From Candidatus Paralachnospira caecorum (GTDB lineage Bacteria > Bacillota > Clostridia > Lachnospirales > Lachnospiraceae), in assembly GCA_904379015.1 (NCBI GenBank), contig CAJFHG010000006.1, forward strand, positions 29,022 to 93,021: a stretch of DNA of 64,000 nt, in the 5' to 3' direction. The notes under the pieces are model-generated. The model did not search any database. It saw nothing but the letters and a program-made list of their open reading frames with translations, and was not told the DNA's origin. Both the position numbers and the translations under genes were made by a program. Numbering within the stretch: position 1 is the stretch's first letter; each line of letters opens with the position of its first letter. Positions 27,039 through 35,937 of the stretch are shown piece by piece.

Positions 27039-27878
27039 ATGTCAGAGTACGTTTTTACACAGTTTTTTGAAAGGGATGATGATTTGAAATTTGACTTTCA
27101 TTGCCATACAAGGAACGGCTCTCTTGATGCGAAGGTAGATATTGTAGAGTATGCGAACCTTCTCAGAGAGCAGGGGTTTGGGGGAATGATGGTTACCGAT
27201 CACAACAGTTACAACGGGTATCGGGCCTGGAGGCGGTACGCTGAAAGGACAGGCGGATTTGAGGATTTTACAGTATTGAAAGGGATTGAGTATGATACAC
27301 TCGATGCGGGACATATTCTGGTAGTCATGCCGGATGATGTCCGTCTGAAGCTTCTGGAAATCCGCGGCCTGCCGGTACGCATGCTGATAAAAGTGGTTCA
27401 CGGATACGGAGGTATTCTCGGGCCGGCTCATCCTTACGGAGCCAAATTCCTGAGCGCCATGTGCTCTGAACGGCTCAGGCGGGATGAAACACTGATTCAT
27501 GAATTTGATTTTGTGGAAACGTTTAATACCTGTGAGCTTGTCCAGTCCAATGAAAAAGCCAGAAAACTGGCAGAGCAGTACGGAAAGGTCTGCTTCGGCG
27601 GATCGGATTCTCACAGAGCCGAATATATTGGGATGGGCTACACTGAGATCAGGCATCCGGTGACTTGCTGCAATGACCTGATCCGTCTGGTGAAAGCCCA
27701 TGAGATCGCGGGATGCGGCGGCACAGAGCGAAAGCCGAAGGAGCGGACTGCGGCGGTGCAGGCAATGCTGGGGGCGGCCTGGAAGGTTTATAACAGAGGG
27801 CTGGCCGTGGCAAAGGCCCATGCGAGGACAACGGGACTGAGGGCCCTGGGACTTCAGAGTCCGGCCCACGGTCTGTAA
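27039..27878 (+). CDS. PHP-domain phosphoesterase
   Basis: A 279-residue protein with the PHP metal-site motifs in order: FDFHCHTR near residue 20, VTDHNSY near 53, GPAHPYGAKF near 128, and FGGSDSHRAEYIG near 188. Such proteins hydrolyse phosphoesters, for example histidinol phosphate or RNA ends; the substrate is unknown here. A basic, helical C-terminal extension follows (RKPKERTAAVQAML). The ATG at 27039 is far from any ribosome site. The in-frame TTG at 27084, 9 nt after AAGGG, would give the common family N terminus LKFDFHCHT and may be the true start. It is 33 bp before the SH3b gene. Confidence 0.85.
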   Translation: MSEYVFTQFFERDDDLKFDFHCHTRNGSLDAKVDIVEYANLLREQGFGGMMVTDHNSYNGYRAWRRYAERTGGFEDFTVLKGIEYDTLDAGHILVVMPDDVRLKLLEIRGLPVRMLIKVVHGYGGILGPAHPYGAKFLSAMCSERLRRDETLIHEFDFVETFNTCELVQSNEKARKLAEQYGKVCFGGSDSHRAEYIGMGYTEIRHPVTCCNDLIRLVKAHEIAGCGGTERKPKERTAAVQAMLGAAWKVYNRGLAVAKAHARTTGLRALGLQSPAHGL

Positions 27879-27911
27879 AAGCGGAAATGCTGTAAATGGA
27901 GGAAACAGATC

Positions 27912-28712
27912 ATGCGAGGGTTGCGTCAATGGATGTCTGATCATAGTGAGATTGCGGGCATTCTTGTGTTTTTATTAATTGTAGTCGTCATAAGCGGCAT
28001 TTCTTACGGGATCAGCTATGCTACCGGCCGGGGAAGCGGAAGAACAGGGCAGGTACAGGAAAGCAGAACGGAGGAGACAACAGAAGAAACCTCAGAGCAT
28101 GCGGATGAGAGCTCTTCTGCAGAGAGCCAGGCGGAAAGCGAATCGTCTTCCGCGGCACAGACAGAGCCTGCTTCTTCAGAGGCTTCCGGGAACGAATCTT
28201 CATCCGCGGCGTCGGGAAACGGGACGGCGTCTGAACCCTCTGTGGGAGATACCATTAATGAGTACGGTGTTTATTTCCAGATCGTGGATGAGAGTGTGAC
28301 CGCGAAGATCGAAACGAATCTCCGCCGTGTTCCCAGCACAGAGAATGACGCGGATGTGGTTGCGACCATTTATAACGGAGAGTGGATCAGACGGACAGGA
28401 ATCGGCCATAACGGCTGGTCCAGAGTGGAATATAACGGACAGGTGCTGTATGCGGTGACCAGTTATCTTTCTACGGACGGTTCTTCCTCTTCTGAGCCTA
28501 CCTATCAGGAGACCAGCGACAGTGTGACTGCCAAGGAAGAGGTCTATCTGCGGCAGACTCCGGATTCTTCCAACGACAGCAACATAGTGGCAACGCTGCC
28601 CCGCGGACAGTTTGTAACGAGGACGGGTATTGGAAGCAATGGATGGTCCAGACTGGATTATAATGGGACTGTGGTCTATGCGGTGACCAGCCTGCTGACG
28701 ACAGAGCAGTAA
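27912..28712 (+). CDS. Membrane-anchored protein with two bacterial SH3 domains
   Basis: A 266-residue protein. A signal-anchor helix (about 16-38, IAGILVFLLIVVVISGISYGI) leads into a Ser/Glu-rich linker (about 45-110). Two SH3b repeats follow (about 125-190 and 200-265) with matching NLRRVPSTENDADVVATI / YLRQTPDSSNDSNIVATL and GIGHNGWSRVEYNGQVLYAV / GIGSNGWSRLDYNGTVVYAV. SH3b domains usually bind cell-wall peptides. The protein is probably displayed on the outer face of the membrane. The start follows TGGAGGAAACAG. Confidence 0.85.
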   Translation: MRGLRQWMSDHSEIAGILVFLLIVVVISGISYGISYATGRGSGRTGQVQESRTEETTEETSEHADESSSAESQAESESSSAAQTEPASSEASGNESSSAASGNGTASEPSVGDTINEYGVYFQIVDESVTAKIETNLRRVPSTENDADVVATIYNGEWIRRTGIGHNGWSRVEYNGQVLYAVTSYLSTDGSSSSEPTYQETSDSVTAKEEVYLRQTPDSSNDSNIVATLPRGQFVTRTGIGSNGWSRLDYNGTVVYAVTSLLTTEQ

Positions 28713-28764
28713 GCAGACAGCAGGAGAAAAGAACAGAATATAATAGAACAGGAAACAATAGAAG

Positions 28765-28800
28765 GGGATCTGTCCTTTATTTGAGACAGATCCCTCTTGT
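28765..28800 (+). terminator. Terminator after the SH3b gene
   Basis: GGGATCTGTC pairs perfectly with GACAGATCCC around a 10-nt loop, followed by TCTTGT. Confidence 0.75.
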
Positions 28801-28888
28801 ACTGAAGTGTGTCGGATGTGGCGGAAGCAATGTCCTTATGCCGGAGGAAAACGCGATACCGGACAGGAACTGGCAGGCTGCTTCCGGA

Positions 28889-29377
28889 TCAGGGCATTGT
28901 GTTCCGGATGATGCCGCAGGCTATTTTCTCTCCGGAGTCGCCTGACGGCTGGGAACGGAAATCATCGGCCTGACTGTGAATGACAACGGTGTGTCCGATG
29001 ATGTCTTCCGGTTCAAACCGGTCGGTATAGAACAGAATGAGGGTATATCCATTGTTCCCAAAGAGCGGCGGCAGATCTCCTGCATGGTCCGGATGGCTGC
29101 AGCCGCCGGGGTTATAGTGGTTTCCGGTATCGGAAAAGCCGGCTCCCCGGCAATCTGTTCCTTCATGGATGTGACATCCAAAAATGTGTTGTTTGCATGC
29201 CTGACCGTCATCGGGCAGACCGGCTGCCTCGACGGCAGCCAGTGTTCCGTCCAGAAACGGATAAAAACAGACAAAGCCATGAATGTCAGGGTACTGGTCG
29301 CTGCCGAACAGGTCTGCGCAGGCGGAGGGACGGGTGCGCAGGATTGTCAGAAGTGCGGAATTCAGTTCTTTTCTCAT
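28889..29377 (-). CDS. sodC: Cu/Zn superoxide dismutase-like protein
   Basis: A 162-residue protein of the SodC fold without an evident signal peptide. Metal-site motifs are present: FGCHIHEG (His-x-His), HYNPGGCSHPDHAGDLPPL, and GHTVVIHSQADDFRSQPSGDSG. The position usually held by the catalytic arginine (xRLACG) is lysine (EKIACG), so activity may be altered. Its ATG lies 3 bp after the cotJC stop with CAGGAAA upstream. It is therefore the last gene of a cotJA-cotJB-cotJC-sodC operon, joining a superoxide-handling enzyme to a Mn-catalase coat protein. Confidence 0.85.
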   Translation of the reverse strand: MRKELNSALLTILRTRPSACADLFGSDQYPDIHGFVCFYPFLDGTLAAVEAAGLPDDGQACKQHIFGCHIHEGTDCRGAGFSDTGNHYNPGGCSHPDHAGDLPPLFGNNGYTLILFYTDRFEPEDIIGHTVVIHSQADDFRSQPSGDSGEKIACGIIRNTMP

Positions 29378-29380
29378 GGT

Positions 29381-30007
29381 TTATTTCCTGGAAGAACGGC
29401 CATTCCCGGCCATTTTGTCAAATGCGGGATTGAACGCGTAGAAGTTTTTGGAGTCCAGATGGTCCTGGGTGATGCGAAGTGCTTCGCCGAAACGCTGAAA
29501 ATGCACGATTTCCCGTTCCCGCAGGAAGCGGATGGGATCGCAGACCTCCGGATCTTTTACCAGGCGAAGGATATTGTCGTAGGTGGAGCGGGCCTTTTGT
29601 TCAGCTGCCATATCTTCATAGAGATCCGTGATGGGATCGCCTTTGGACTGGAACTCGCAGGCATTGAAGGGGATCCCTCCGGCAGCCTGGGGCCAGATTC
29701 CGGCAGTGTGATCCACATAATATGCGGCAAATCCCTCGGCTTCCAGCTGTTCCGCGGTCAGGTTGCGGGTCAGCTGATGAACAATAGCAGCAACAATCTC
29801 AAGATGGGCCAGCTCTTCAGTGCCGATATCTGTCAGCACTGCCTGACATTCTTTATAAGGCATGACGTAGCGTTGGGAAAGATAACGCATGGAGGCGCCC
29901 ATTTCCCCGTCCGGTCCACCGTACTGACTCATGATGATCTTTGCGATTTTCGCATTCGGCGTGGAAATATTTACCGGGTACTGCAGCCGCTTCTCATAGT
30001 TCCACAC
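29381..30007 (-). CDS. cotJC: Spore coat manganese catalase
   Basis: A 208-residue Mn-catalase/CotJC protein. It starts WNYEKRLQYPV and contains the ferritin-like dimanganese motifs: GEMGASMRYLSQRY, the glutamate-rich IGTEELAHLEIVAA near residue 65, and FLREREIVHFQRFGEAL near 170. It sits in the spore coat and probably destroys peroxide. The GTG at 30007 is the start, with AAGGAGG 9 nt upstream. The longer open frame upstream encodes only cotJB antisense-frame residues. It overlaps the end of cotJB by 37 bp. Confidence 0.93.
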   Translation of the reverse strand: MWNYEKRLQYPVNISTPNAKIAKIIMSQYGGPDGEMGASMRYLSQRYVMPYKECQAVLTDIGTEELAHLEIVAAIVHQLTRNLTAEQLEAEGFAAYYVDHTAGIWPQAAGGIPFNACEFQSKGDPITDLYEDMAAEQKARSTYDNILRLVKDPEVCDPIRFLREREIVHFQRFGEALRITQDHLDSKNFYAFNPAFDKMAGNGRSSRK

Positions 30008-30255
30008 TGGCCTGCACCTCCTTCCCAGGGCCAGGGGCCGTTTACCCAGGTCCAATAATCGGCAGAATCTTTGATGCTGTCTTTGGTGAGCGGGCCGTAC
30101 TGACATTCAAATGCCTTTACAGCGGTTTCTCTGGAGTCTCTCATGCACTGGTAATAGGCCAGGGCTTCCTGGTCGTCGGGGTGGGTGTCCAGGTAAAGGA
30201 GCACGTCATCTACCGCGAAGCTGTATTGATAAATCTGGGTCATCAGATCATTCAT
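29971..30255 (-). CDS. cotJB: Spore coat protein CotJB
   Basis: A 94-residue protein matching CotJB: MNDLMTQIYQYSFAVDDVLL at the N terminus, then LDTHPDDQEALAYY, and a Trp/Pro-rich C terminus (YWTWVNGPWPWEGG). It is needed with CotJA for coat assembly of CotJC. I use the ATG at 30255; an in-frame GTG at 30270 abuts the ribosome site and is less likely. It overlaps cotJA by 4 bp. Confidence 0.9.
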   Translation of the reverse strand: MNDLMTQIYQYSFAVDDVLLYLDTHPDDQEALAYYQCMRDSRETAVKAFECQYGPLTKDSIKDSADYWTWVNGPWPWEGGAGQCGTMRSGCSTR

Positions 30256-30632
30256 GGCCGGACTGCGCACCTCCCGATGATAAAAGGTTTGTCAAGGGAC
30301 GGAAATATTGTCCCTATAAAAAATCCTTTGTCCAGAGGATACGTGCATTCCCACTGCTGCCAGGGGACAAATCCCATGGCGACATCCGCGTTGGCGGAGG
30401 AAACAGATTCGTTCGGACGGCAGACATTGTTGTTCTGACATCCGCGGGAGCTGTTCATGCCCTGCCGGGGATTCCGGGCTCCCGGGGCGCTGTCCGTGCC
30501 CTGCCGGGGATTCTGGCATCCGCAGGAGCTGTTCGCGCCGTTCATGTTCTGCCGGGGGCTCTGACATCCGCAGGAACCGGACATGGCGCTGCCTCTGCGG
30601 CAGTCAAAGCGCCGTTGATTGTAGCGTTCCAA
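30252..30632 (-). CDS. cotJA: Spore coat-associated CotJA with Cys/Gln repeats
   Basis: A 126-residue protein. The C-terminal ~45 residues (MGFVPWQQWECTYPLDKGFFIGTIFPSLDKPF) are the CotJA domain. The N-terminal half is an unusual low-complexity extension with four imperfect units of the form CGCQ-x-PRQ-x-MN. Cysteines there could crosslink in the coat. The start is a TTG at 30632, 8 nt after AAAGGAG. It heads the cotJABC-sodC operon, probably read in the mother cell. Confidence 0.88.
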   Translation of the reverse strand: MERYNQRRFDCRRGSAMSGSCGCQSPRQNMNGANSSCGCQNPRQGTDSAPGARNPRQGMNSSRGCQNNNVCRPNESVSSANADVAMGFVPWQQWECTYPLDKGFFIGTIFPSLDKPFIIGRCAVRP

Positions 30633-30667
30633 TTCAAGAACTCCTTTCAGTTTATGTGGTTACTAGT

Positions 30668-30675
30668 ATAGTATG
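30668..30675 (-). promoter_or_regulatory. Possible sigma-E -10 element of cotJ
   Basis: CATACTAT on the minus strand, 36 bp before the cotJA start, resembles the sporulation sigma-E -10 consensus CATACANT. A matching -35 is not clear. Confidence 0.3.
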
Positions 30676-30765
30676 AAATAAATGAAAGAAGGTGTGGAGC
30701 GGGAAAGAGGGCGGCCCGTCCGGCTTCAGAAGATAAAAGGATAGGAAAAGAGAGGAAAGATTTCC

Positions 30766-32004
30766 ATGAAGATAAAAATGGCAGGTATTGATTACCGGAG
30801 AGCGCCGGTTCAGGTTCGGGAGCTTTTTTCTATGACAGCTTCCGCTGTTGAACGGGCTCTTTTGCGCAGTAAAGAACATGCAGAGGTGACAGGGTGCGTG
30901 ATCATTTCTACCTGCAACCGCACCGAGTACTGGATCAGCGGAGAGTCGGAGGCCTTTCAGCAGGAAAATCCGGCACGTCTGCTCTGTCAGGAGAAGGAAC
31001 AGGATTTTTCTGCATATAAAGAATACTTTATAATCAGAGAAGGAATGGAGGCAGTTCATTATCTTATGGAGCTTTCCTGTGGTCTGCAGTCCCAGATTTT
31101 CGGAGACGACCAGATCATTTCTCAGGTGAAGCATGCGGTGGATATAGCAAGGGAACAGGAAGCACTGGATCCTGTGCTTGAGACTTTGTTCCGGACGGCG
31201 GTGACAGGAGCGAAAAAGGTGAAGTCCAAGGTTCTTCTGACCAATATTGACAGATCCGTGGCAAAGGCCATGATAAAGCTTCTGGAGAAAGAGCGGATCT
31301 TCCTGGAAGGAAAGCAGTGCATGGTGATCGGAAACGGTGAGATCGGCCGGCTGGCGGCAGCCGAACTGGTAAATGCCGGGGCCGACGTGTACATGACCCT
31401 GCGCCAGTATAAAACGCGGGAAGCCGTGATCCCGGCAGGATGTCATGTGATCGATTATCATGCCAGGTACGAGCATCTGGGGCAGATGGATGTGGTGGTG
31501 AGCGCCACGGTCAGTCCCCATTATACGCTGACCATGGAGAGAGCCAGGGGCCATATGAAGGATGGAGAAAAAGTATTTGTGGATCTGGCTATTCCAAGGG
31601 ATATTGAACCGGGATTCGCGGAGCTTCCGGATATGCGGCTGTTTGACATGGACAGCTTCAGCAGCCTGAAATATGAGGGAGATGCCCGGCAGATCGCGGT
31701 GGCGGATGAGATTCTGAAGAAATATGAAGAAGAATATGAACAGTGGTATGAGTTCCGGGATTATGTGCCGGTGGTGAAGAAGATCGCGAAAATGGCAGGG
31801 GAGGATACGGCGGCCCGTCTGAAAAAGGAACTGAAGCAGTATGGCCTGACCAGGGAGGAACGGGAACTTCTGGAAAAAGCCATAGAAAAGTCCGCGTCGA
31901 AGGTAGTGGCCAGACTCTGCTACGGACTGCGCGAGGATATGGATAAGGAAGAATGGAAGCCCTGTCTGGAAGGGCTCAGACGGTCAGCGGAGCATCTGTC
32001 CTGA
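30766..32004 (+). CDS. hemA: Glutamyl-tRNA reductase
   Basis: A 412-residue enzyme for the first step of C5 tetrapyrrole synthesis, reducing glutamyl-tRNA to glutamate-1-semialdehyde. The catalytic cysteine lies in STCNRTE near residue 48. SCGLQSQIFGDDQIISQVK is the conserved GLxSxxxGExxIxxQ region, with Asp for the usual Glu. The NADPH fold is MVIGNGEIGRLAA near residue 187. A C-terminal dimerisation helix follows. It starts the hemA to hemL operon, with siroheme dehydrogenase 15 bp later. Confidence 0.93.
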   Translation: MKIKMAGIDYRRAPVQVRELFSMTASAVERALLRSKEHAEVTGCVIISTCNRTEYWISGESEAFQQENPARLLCQEKEQDFSAYKEYFIIREGMEAVHYLMELSCGLQSQIFGDDQIISQVKHAVDIAREQEALDPVLETLFRTAVTGAKKVKSKVLLTNIDRSVAKAMIKLLEKERIFLEGKQCMVIGNGEIGRLAAAELVNAGADVYMTLRQYKTREAVIPAGCHVIDYHARYEHLGQMDVVVSATVSPHYTLTMERARGHMKDGEKVFVDLAIPRDIEPGFAELPDMRLFDMDSFSSLKYEGDARQIAVADEILKKYEEEYEQWYEFRDYVPVVKKIAKMAGEDTAARLKKELKQYGLTREERELLEKAIEKSASKVVARLCYGLREDMDKEEWKPCLEGLRRSAEHLS

Positions 32005-32019
32005 TGTACGGAGGGAACC

Positions 32020-32511
32020 ATGAAATTTCCGATGTTTGTTGAATTAGAGGGGAAAAAGGCGGTGGTGGCAGGAGCCGGCGCCGTGGGAAGCAGGAGGATC
32101 CGCGTCCTGGAGGAATTCGGAGCGGAGGTGGTTGTGGTGTCGCCGGAAATTTCCGACAGCGTGAAAACGCTGTGGCAGTCAGGAAGGGTGAAATGGGAAA
32201 AGCGCGCTGTGGAGCAGAGGGATCTGTCCGGCGCTTTTCTTGTGGTGGCAGCCACTGACAGCCGCGAGGTCAATCATCAGGTGGGAGAATGGTGCGCACG
32301 GGAAGGAATTTTTGTCAATGTAGCAGACAAAAAGGAAGAGTGCAGTTTCTATTTTCCGGGAATCGCCAGAGCGGGCGCCCTGACGGCCGGCGTGACGGCC
32401 GGAGGGACCGATCACAGGCTTGCCGCCGGGGCAGCAGAGGAGATCAGAAAGCTTTTCAGGGAAACCTACGGGGAGGGCGCTCCGGACAAAAAGAAAGGGA
32501 ATGGTTGTTAG
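32020..32511 (+). CDS. Precorrin-2 dehydrogenase / siroheme synthase N-domain
   Basis: A 163-residue NAD-binding protein of the CysG-N/Met8/SirC family. It opens FPMFVELEGKKAVVAGAGAVG with a Rossmann glycine motif, then VVAATDSREVNHQVGEWC and VNVADKKEECSFYFPGI. It oxidises precorrin-2 to sirohydrochlorin and may insert iron. It ends where the next gene begins (stop TAG at 32509-32511, ATG at 32512), so the two are tightly coupled. It lacks the helical C-terminal domain of longer homologs. Confidence 0.9.
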   Translation: MKFPMFVELEGKKAVVAGAGAVGSRRIRVLEEFGAEVVVVSPEISDSVKTLWQSGRVKWEKRAVEQRDLSGAFLVVAATDSREVNHQVGEWCAREGIFVNVADKKEECSFYFPGIARAGALTAGVTAGGTDHRLAAGAAEEIRKLFRETYGEGAPDKKKGNGC

Positions 32512-34881
32512 ATGAGTGAAAAAAGACGGATTCGTGTAGGCAGCAGGGAAAGCAGGCTGGCGGTGGAACAGACCATGCTCCTTCTGAGGAAAATTGAGGC
32601 GTGCCATCCTGAACTGGAATTTGAACTGGTGACATTGAAAACAACCGGGGACCGCATCCTGGACCGGAGCCTGGATCAAGTCGGCGGAAAAGGTCTGTTT
32701 GTAAAGGAGCTGGATAAAGCGCTGGCTGAGAGAACGGTCGATTTCTCTGTGCACAGCCTGAAGGATATGCCCATGGAGCAGCCTGAGGGAATGCCCATTG
32801 TGGCTCTCTCAGAAAGCGGAGACGTGCGGGATGTGCTGGTATATCCCAGGGGGCGGGAGCGCTGGAAAAAAGAAGATGGAAGACCGTTTCGGATCGGCAC
32901 TTCCAGCGCCAGGAGACGGCTTCAGCTGGAAAAATTGTTTCCGGAAGCGGAATTTCGTCTGATCCGCGGGAATGTGCTGACCAGGCTTTCCAAACTGGAT
33001 CAGGGAGAATACGATGCCATTGTCCTGGCGGCGGCAGGGCTGTTCAGGCTGGGGCTGGAGGACCGGATCGATGTCTGGCTGGACACGGAACAGGTTATTC
33101 CCGCGGCGGGGCAGGCGATCCTGGCCGTGCAGGGGAGAGAAGGAGAGGATTATTCTTATCTGGACTGTATTGACAGCCGGGAAGCCTGGCAGCGGGCCAG
33201 AGCGGAGCGGAGCTTTGTGAGGACGCTGGACGGCGGCTGTTCTTCTCCGGTCTGCGCCTATGCGGAGGAAAAAGACGGAAGACTCCGGCTCAGAGGACTT
33301 TATTATGACGAGAGCACAGGAAGGTGCAGGACAGGAGAAGTCACAGGGGGGCCGGAGGACGGAGAACAGATGGGCGTCAGCCTGGCGAACCGGCTGAAAC
33401 ACTGCGGAAAGGTCTGGCTGGTGGGCGCGGGTCCGTCCGACGCGGGGCTGTTCACGTTAAAAGGAAAGCAGGTTCTCGAGAAGGCGGAGACGGTGGTATA
33501 CGACAGACTGGTGGGGCCGTCGATCCTTCAGATGATGCCGGCTGACGCCGAAAAAATCGATGTGGGGAAAAAGGCCGGTGCTCATCCGGTGCCCCAGGAG
33601 GAGATCAACCGGATCCTGTACGAGAAGGCCATGGAAGGAAAACGGGTGGTCCGTCTGAAGGGCGGGGATCCGTTTATCTTCGGAAGAGGCGGAGAGGAGC
33701 TGGAGCTTCTGGCGGCGTCGGGCATTCCCTTTGAAGTGGTGCCCGGCGTGACAGCGGCGTCGGCGGTGCCTGCCTATGCGGGCATTCCGGTGACCCACAG
33801 GGATTACTGTTCCTCCGTGCATCTGATCACAGCCCATAAAAAGCGGGGATGTGAGGAAAAGCCGGACTATGAGACACTGGCAAGACTGGACGGCACCCTT
33901 GTCTTTTATATGGGACTGGGCGCGCTGGGAGAGATCATGGATGGTCTCATGGCTGCCGGCATGGACCGGGATATGCCGGCGGCAGTACTGGAGCGGGGCT
34001 GTACGGCTGATCAGCGGCGGGTGGTGTCCACTGTATCGGACCTGAAGGAGGCTGCCGACAGAGCGGGGATCGTTTCTCCCGCGCTGATCGTAGTGGGAAA
34101 GGTATGCGCTCTGGCAGATACCTTCCACTGGGCGGAGGACCGGCCGCTGGGAAGGCAGAGGGTGATCGTCACGAGACCGAAGAAGCGGAGCAGGAAAATG
34201 GCGGACCGTCTGGAAGAGCTGGGCGCTGAGGTTATTCTGCTTCCTGCCATAGAGACAAAAACCTGTGAGGACGGAGAACAGTTCGATCAGGTCTTTGAAC
34301 ACCTGACGGATTATGACTGGATCGGTTTTACCAGCGTTGAGGGGGTGGACAGCTTTTTTGCCCTGATGCTGAAGCGGAAAATTGACGTGAGAAGTCTCTG
34401 GAAGCACCGGTTTGCGGTGATCGGGCCTGCCACGGGGAAAGCGCTGGAAAACCGGGGGCTCCTTCCCGACCTGCAGCCGGACACATATACGGGAGAGGCG
34501 ATGGGAAGACTTCTGGCAGAAACCATGCATGCGGGCGAGAGGCTCCTTCTTGCCAGGTCGGAGATCGGTACGCCGGAGATTCTGAAGCCTCTTGAGGAAG
34601 CAAAAATAGATTATACAGACTTGACAGTCTACAGGACAGAGGCGAGGGCAGGAGATGTGGAGATCCGGCCCGGAGATATTGTGACATTTACAAGCGCCTC
34701 TACCGTGCGGAGCTTCATGGAGATGTTGCCGGAGCTGGACCCTGGCAGCATTCTGGGACTTTGCATCGGAGAGCAGACCCGGAAGGCGGCCGAGGCCTTC
34801 GGGATCAGGACAGTTGTTTCGGAAAGAGCGGATATTGACAGTATGATCGAGAAACTGTTATCCATAAAGGAGGAATTATAA
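32512..34881 (+). CDS. hemC-cobA-hemD: Triple fusion: HMB synthase, uroporphyrinogen-III methyltransferase, uroporphyrinogen-III synthase
   Basis: A 789-residue protein covering three consecutive steps. Residues 1-300 are HemC ([26 protein letters not shown]), with the dipyrromethane cysteine at 243 in [11 protein letters not shown]. Residues 301-547 are CobA/SUMT ([39 protein letters not shown]). Residues 549-789 are HemD ([42 protein letters not shown]). Porphobilinogen would be taken through hydroxymethylbilane and uroporphyrinogen III to precorrin-2 in one polypeptide. No internal stop or frameshift is visible. CobA-HemD fusions are common in Clostridia; addition of HemC is rarer to my knowledge. 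Its stop overlaps the hemB start by one base. Confidence 0.93.
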   Translation: MSEKRRIRVGSRESRLAVEQTMLLLRKIEACHPELEFELVTLKTTGDRILDRSLDQVGGKGLFVKELDKALAERTVDFSVHSLKDMPMEQPEGMPIVALSESGDVRDVLVYPRGRERWKKEDGRPFRIGTSSARRRLQLEKLFPEAEFRLIRGNVLTRLSKLDQGEYDAIVLAAAGLFRLGLEDRIDVWLDTEQVIPAAGQAILAVQGREGEDYSYLDCIDSREAWQRARAERSFVRTLDGGCSSPVCAYAEEKDGRLRLRGLYYDESTGRCRTGEVTGGPEDGEQMGVSLANRLKHCGKVWLVGAGPSDAGLFTLKGKQVLEKAETVVYDRLVGPSILQMMPADAEKIDVGKKAGAHPVPQEEINRILYEKAMEGKRVVRLKGGDPFIFGRGGEELELLAASGIPFEVVPGVTAASAVPAYAGIPVTHRDYCSSVHLITAHKKRGCEEKPDYETLARLDGTLVFYMGLGALGEIMDGLMAAGMDRDMPAAVLERGCTADQRRVVSTVSDLKEAADRAGIVSPALIVVGKVCALADTFHWAEDRPLGRQRVIVTRPKKRSRKMADRLEELGAEVILLPAIETKTCEDGEQFDQVFEHLTDYDWIGFTSVEGVDSFFALMLKRKIDVRSLWKHRFAVIGPATGKALENRGLLPDLQPDTYTGEAMGRLLAETMHAGERLLLARSEIGTPEILKPLEEAKIDYTDLTVYRTEARAGDVEIRPGDIVTFTSASTVRSFMEMLPELDPGSILGLCIGEQTRKAAEAFGIRTVVSERADIDSMIEKLLSIKEEL

Positions 34882-35888
34882 TGGACGGAAACAAGTACGA
34901 AAAACAGGACATGGTAAAACGGCCCAGACGTCTGAGGGAAAACGGGATCATCAGAAAGATGGTAAGAGAAACCAGAATGGACAAAGCGTCTCTTATTTAT
35001 CCCATGTTCGTGACAGAGGGAAGCGGAATTAAGGAAGAAATCCCTTCCATGCCGGGACAGTATCATTACAGTGTGGATATGCTTCCCGCGGCCCTCGAGG
35101 AAGTGAAGGACGCAGGCGTGTCCAGTGTCCTTCTTTTCGGAATTCCGGACAGAAAAGATGAGATCGGCAGCAGTGCCTGGGCCGAGGACGGGATTGTCCA
35201 GAAAGCGCTGCGGGCAGGAAAAAAAGCAGTTCCGGACCTCTATTACATAACCGATGTGTGCATGTGTGAATATACCTCTCACGGTCACTGCGGCGCGCTG
35301 TGCGGACACGACGTGGACAATGATGCGACCCTGCCGCTTCTGGCGAGAACGGCGCTGTCCCATGTACAGGCCGGTGCGGATATGGTGGCGCCGTCCGATA
35401 TGATGGACGGAAGAGTGGCGGCGATCCGGAAAACGCTGGATGAGAATGGCCGCACGGAGATTCCGATCCTGTCCTACGCGGTGAAATACGCGTCTGCTTT
35501 TTACGGACCCTTCCGGGAGGCTGCGGATTCTGCCCCCAGCTTCGGAGACAGGAAGACTTATCAGATGGATTATCATAATGCGAAAGAGGGGATCAAGGAG
35601 GCGCTTCTTGACATCGATGAGGGAGCGGATATGGTGATGGTGAAGCCGGCGCTTTCTTATCTGGATGTGATCCGCCGCGTGTCGGAACAGGTGAATGTTC
35701 CGGTGGCGGCTTACAGCGTCAGCGGCGAGTACAGCATGATCAAAGCGGCGTCCATGAGAGGCTGGATCGATGAGGCTGCAGTCATCTGCGAAGCTGCCAC
35801 ATCCGTTTACCGGGCCGGTGCAGATATCCTGATCACCTATTATGCGAAAGAACTGGCTAAATATATGGAAGAAGGAAGGATTGGCTGA
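34881..35888 (+). CDS. hemB: Porphobilinogen synthase
   Basis: A 335-residue enzyme that condenses two 5-aminolevulinate molecules. It opens [18 protein letters not shown]. The zinc-site cysteines are in [18 protein letters not shown] near residue 122, the Schiff-base lysines lie in [17 protein letters not shown] and [10 protein letters not shown], and [13 protein letters not shown] is near residue 275. The cysteine-rich form implies zinc dependence. It overlaps the fusion gene by one base and precedes hemL. Confidence 0.96.
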   Translation: MDGNKYEKQDMVKRPRRLRENGIIRKMVRETRMDKASLIYPMFVTEGSGIKEEIPSMPGQYHYSVDMLPAALEEVKDAGVSSVLLFGIPDRKDEIGSSAWAEDGIVQKALRAGKKAVPDLYYITDVCMCEYTSHGHCGALCGHDVDNDATLPLLARTALSHVQAGADMVAPSDMMDGRVAAIRKTLDENGRTEIPILSYAVKYASAFYGPFREAADSAPSFGDRKTYQMDYHNAKEGIKEALLDIDEGADMVMVKPALSYLDVIRRVSEQVNVPVAAYSVSGEYSMIKAASMRGWIDEAAVICEAATSVYRAGADILITYYAKELAKYMEEGRIG

Positions 35889-35937
35889 CAGAGAGAGAAG
35901 CTGGCTATAATAAAAGGTATCAGAAGGGAGAAGAAAG

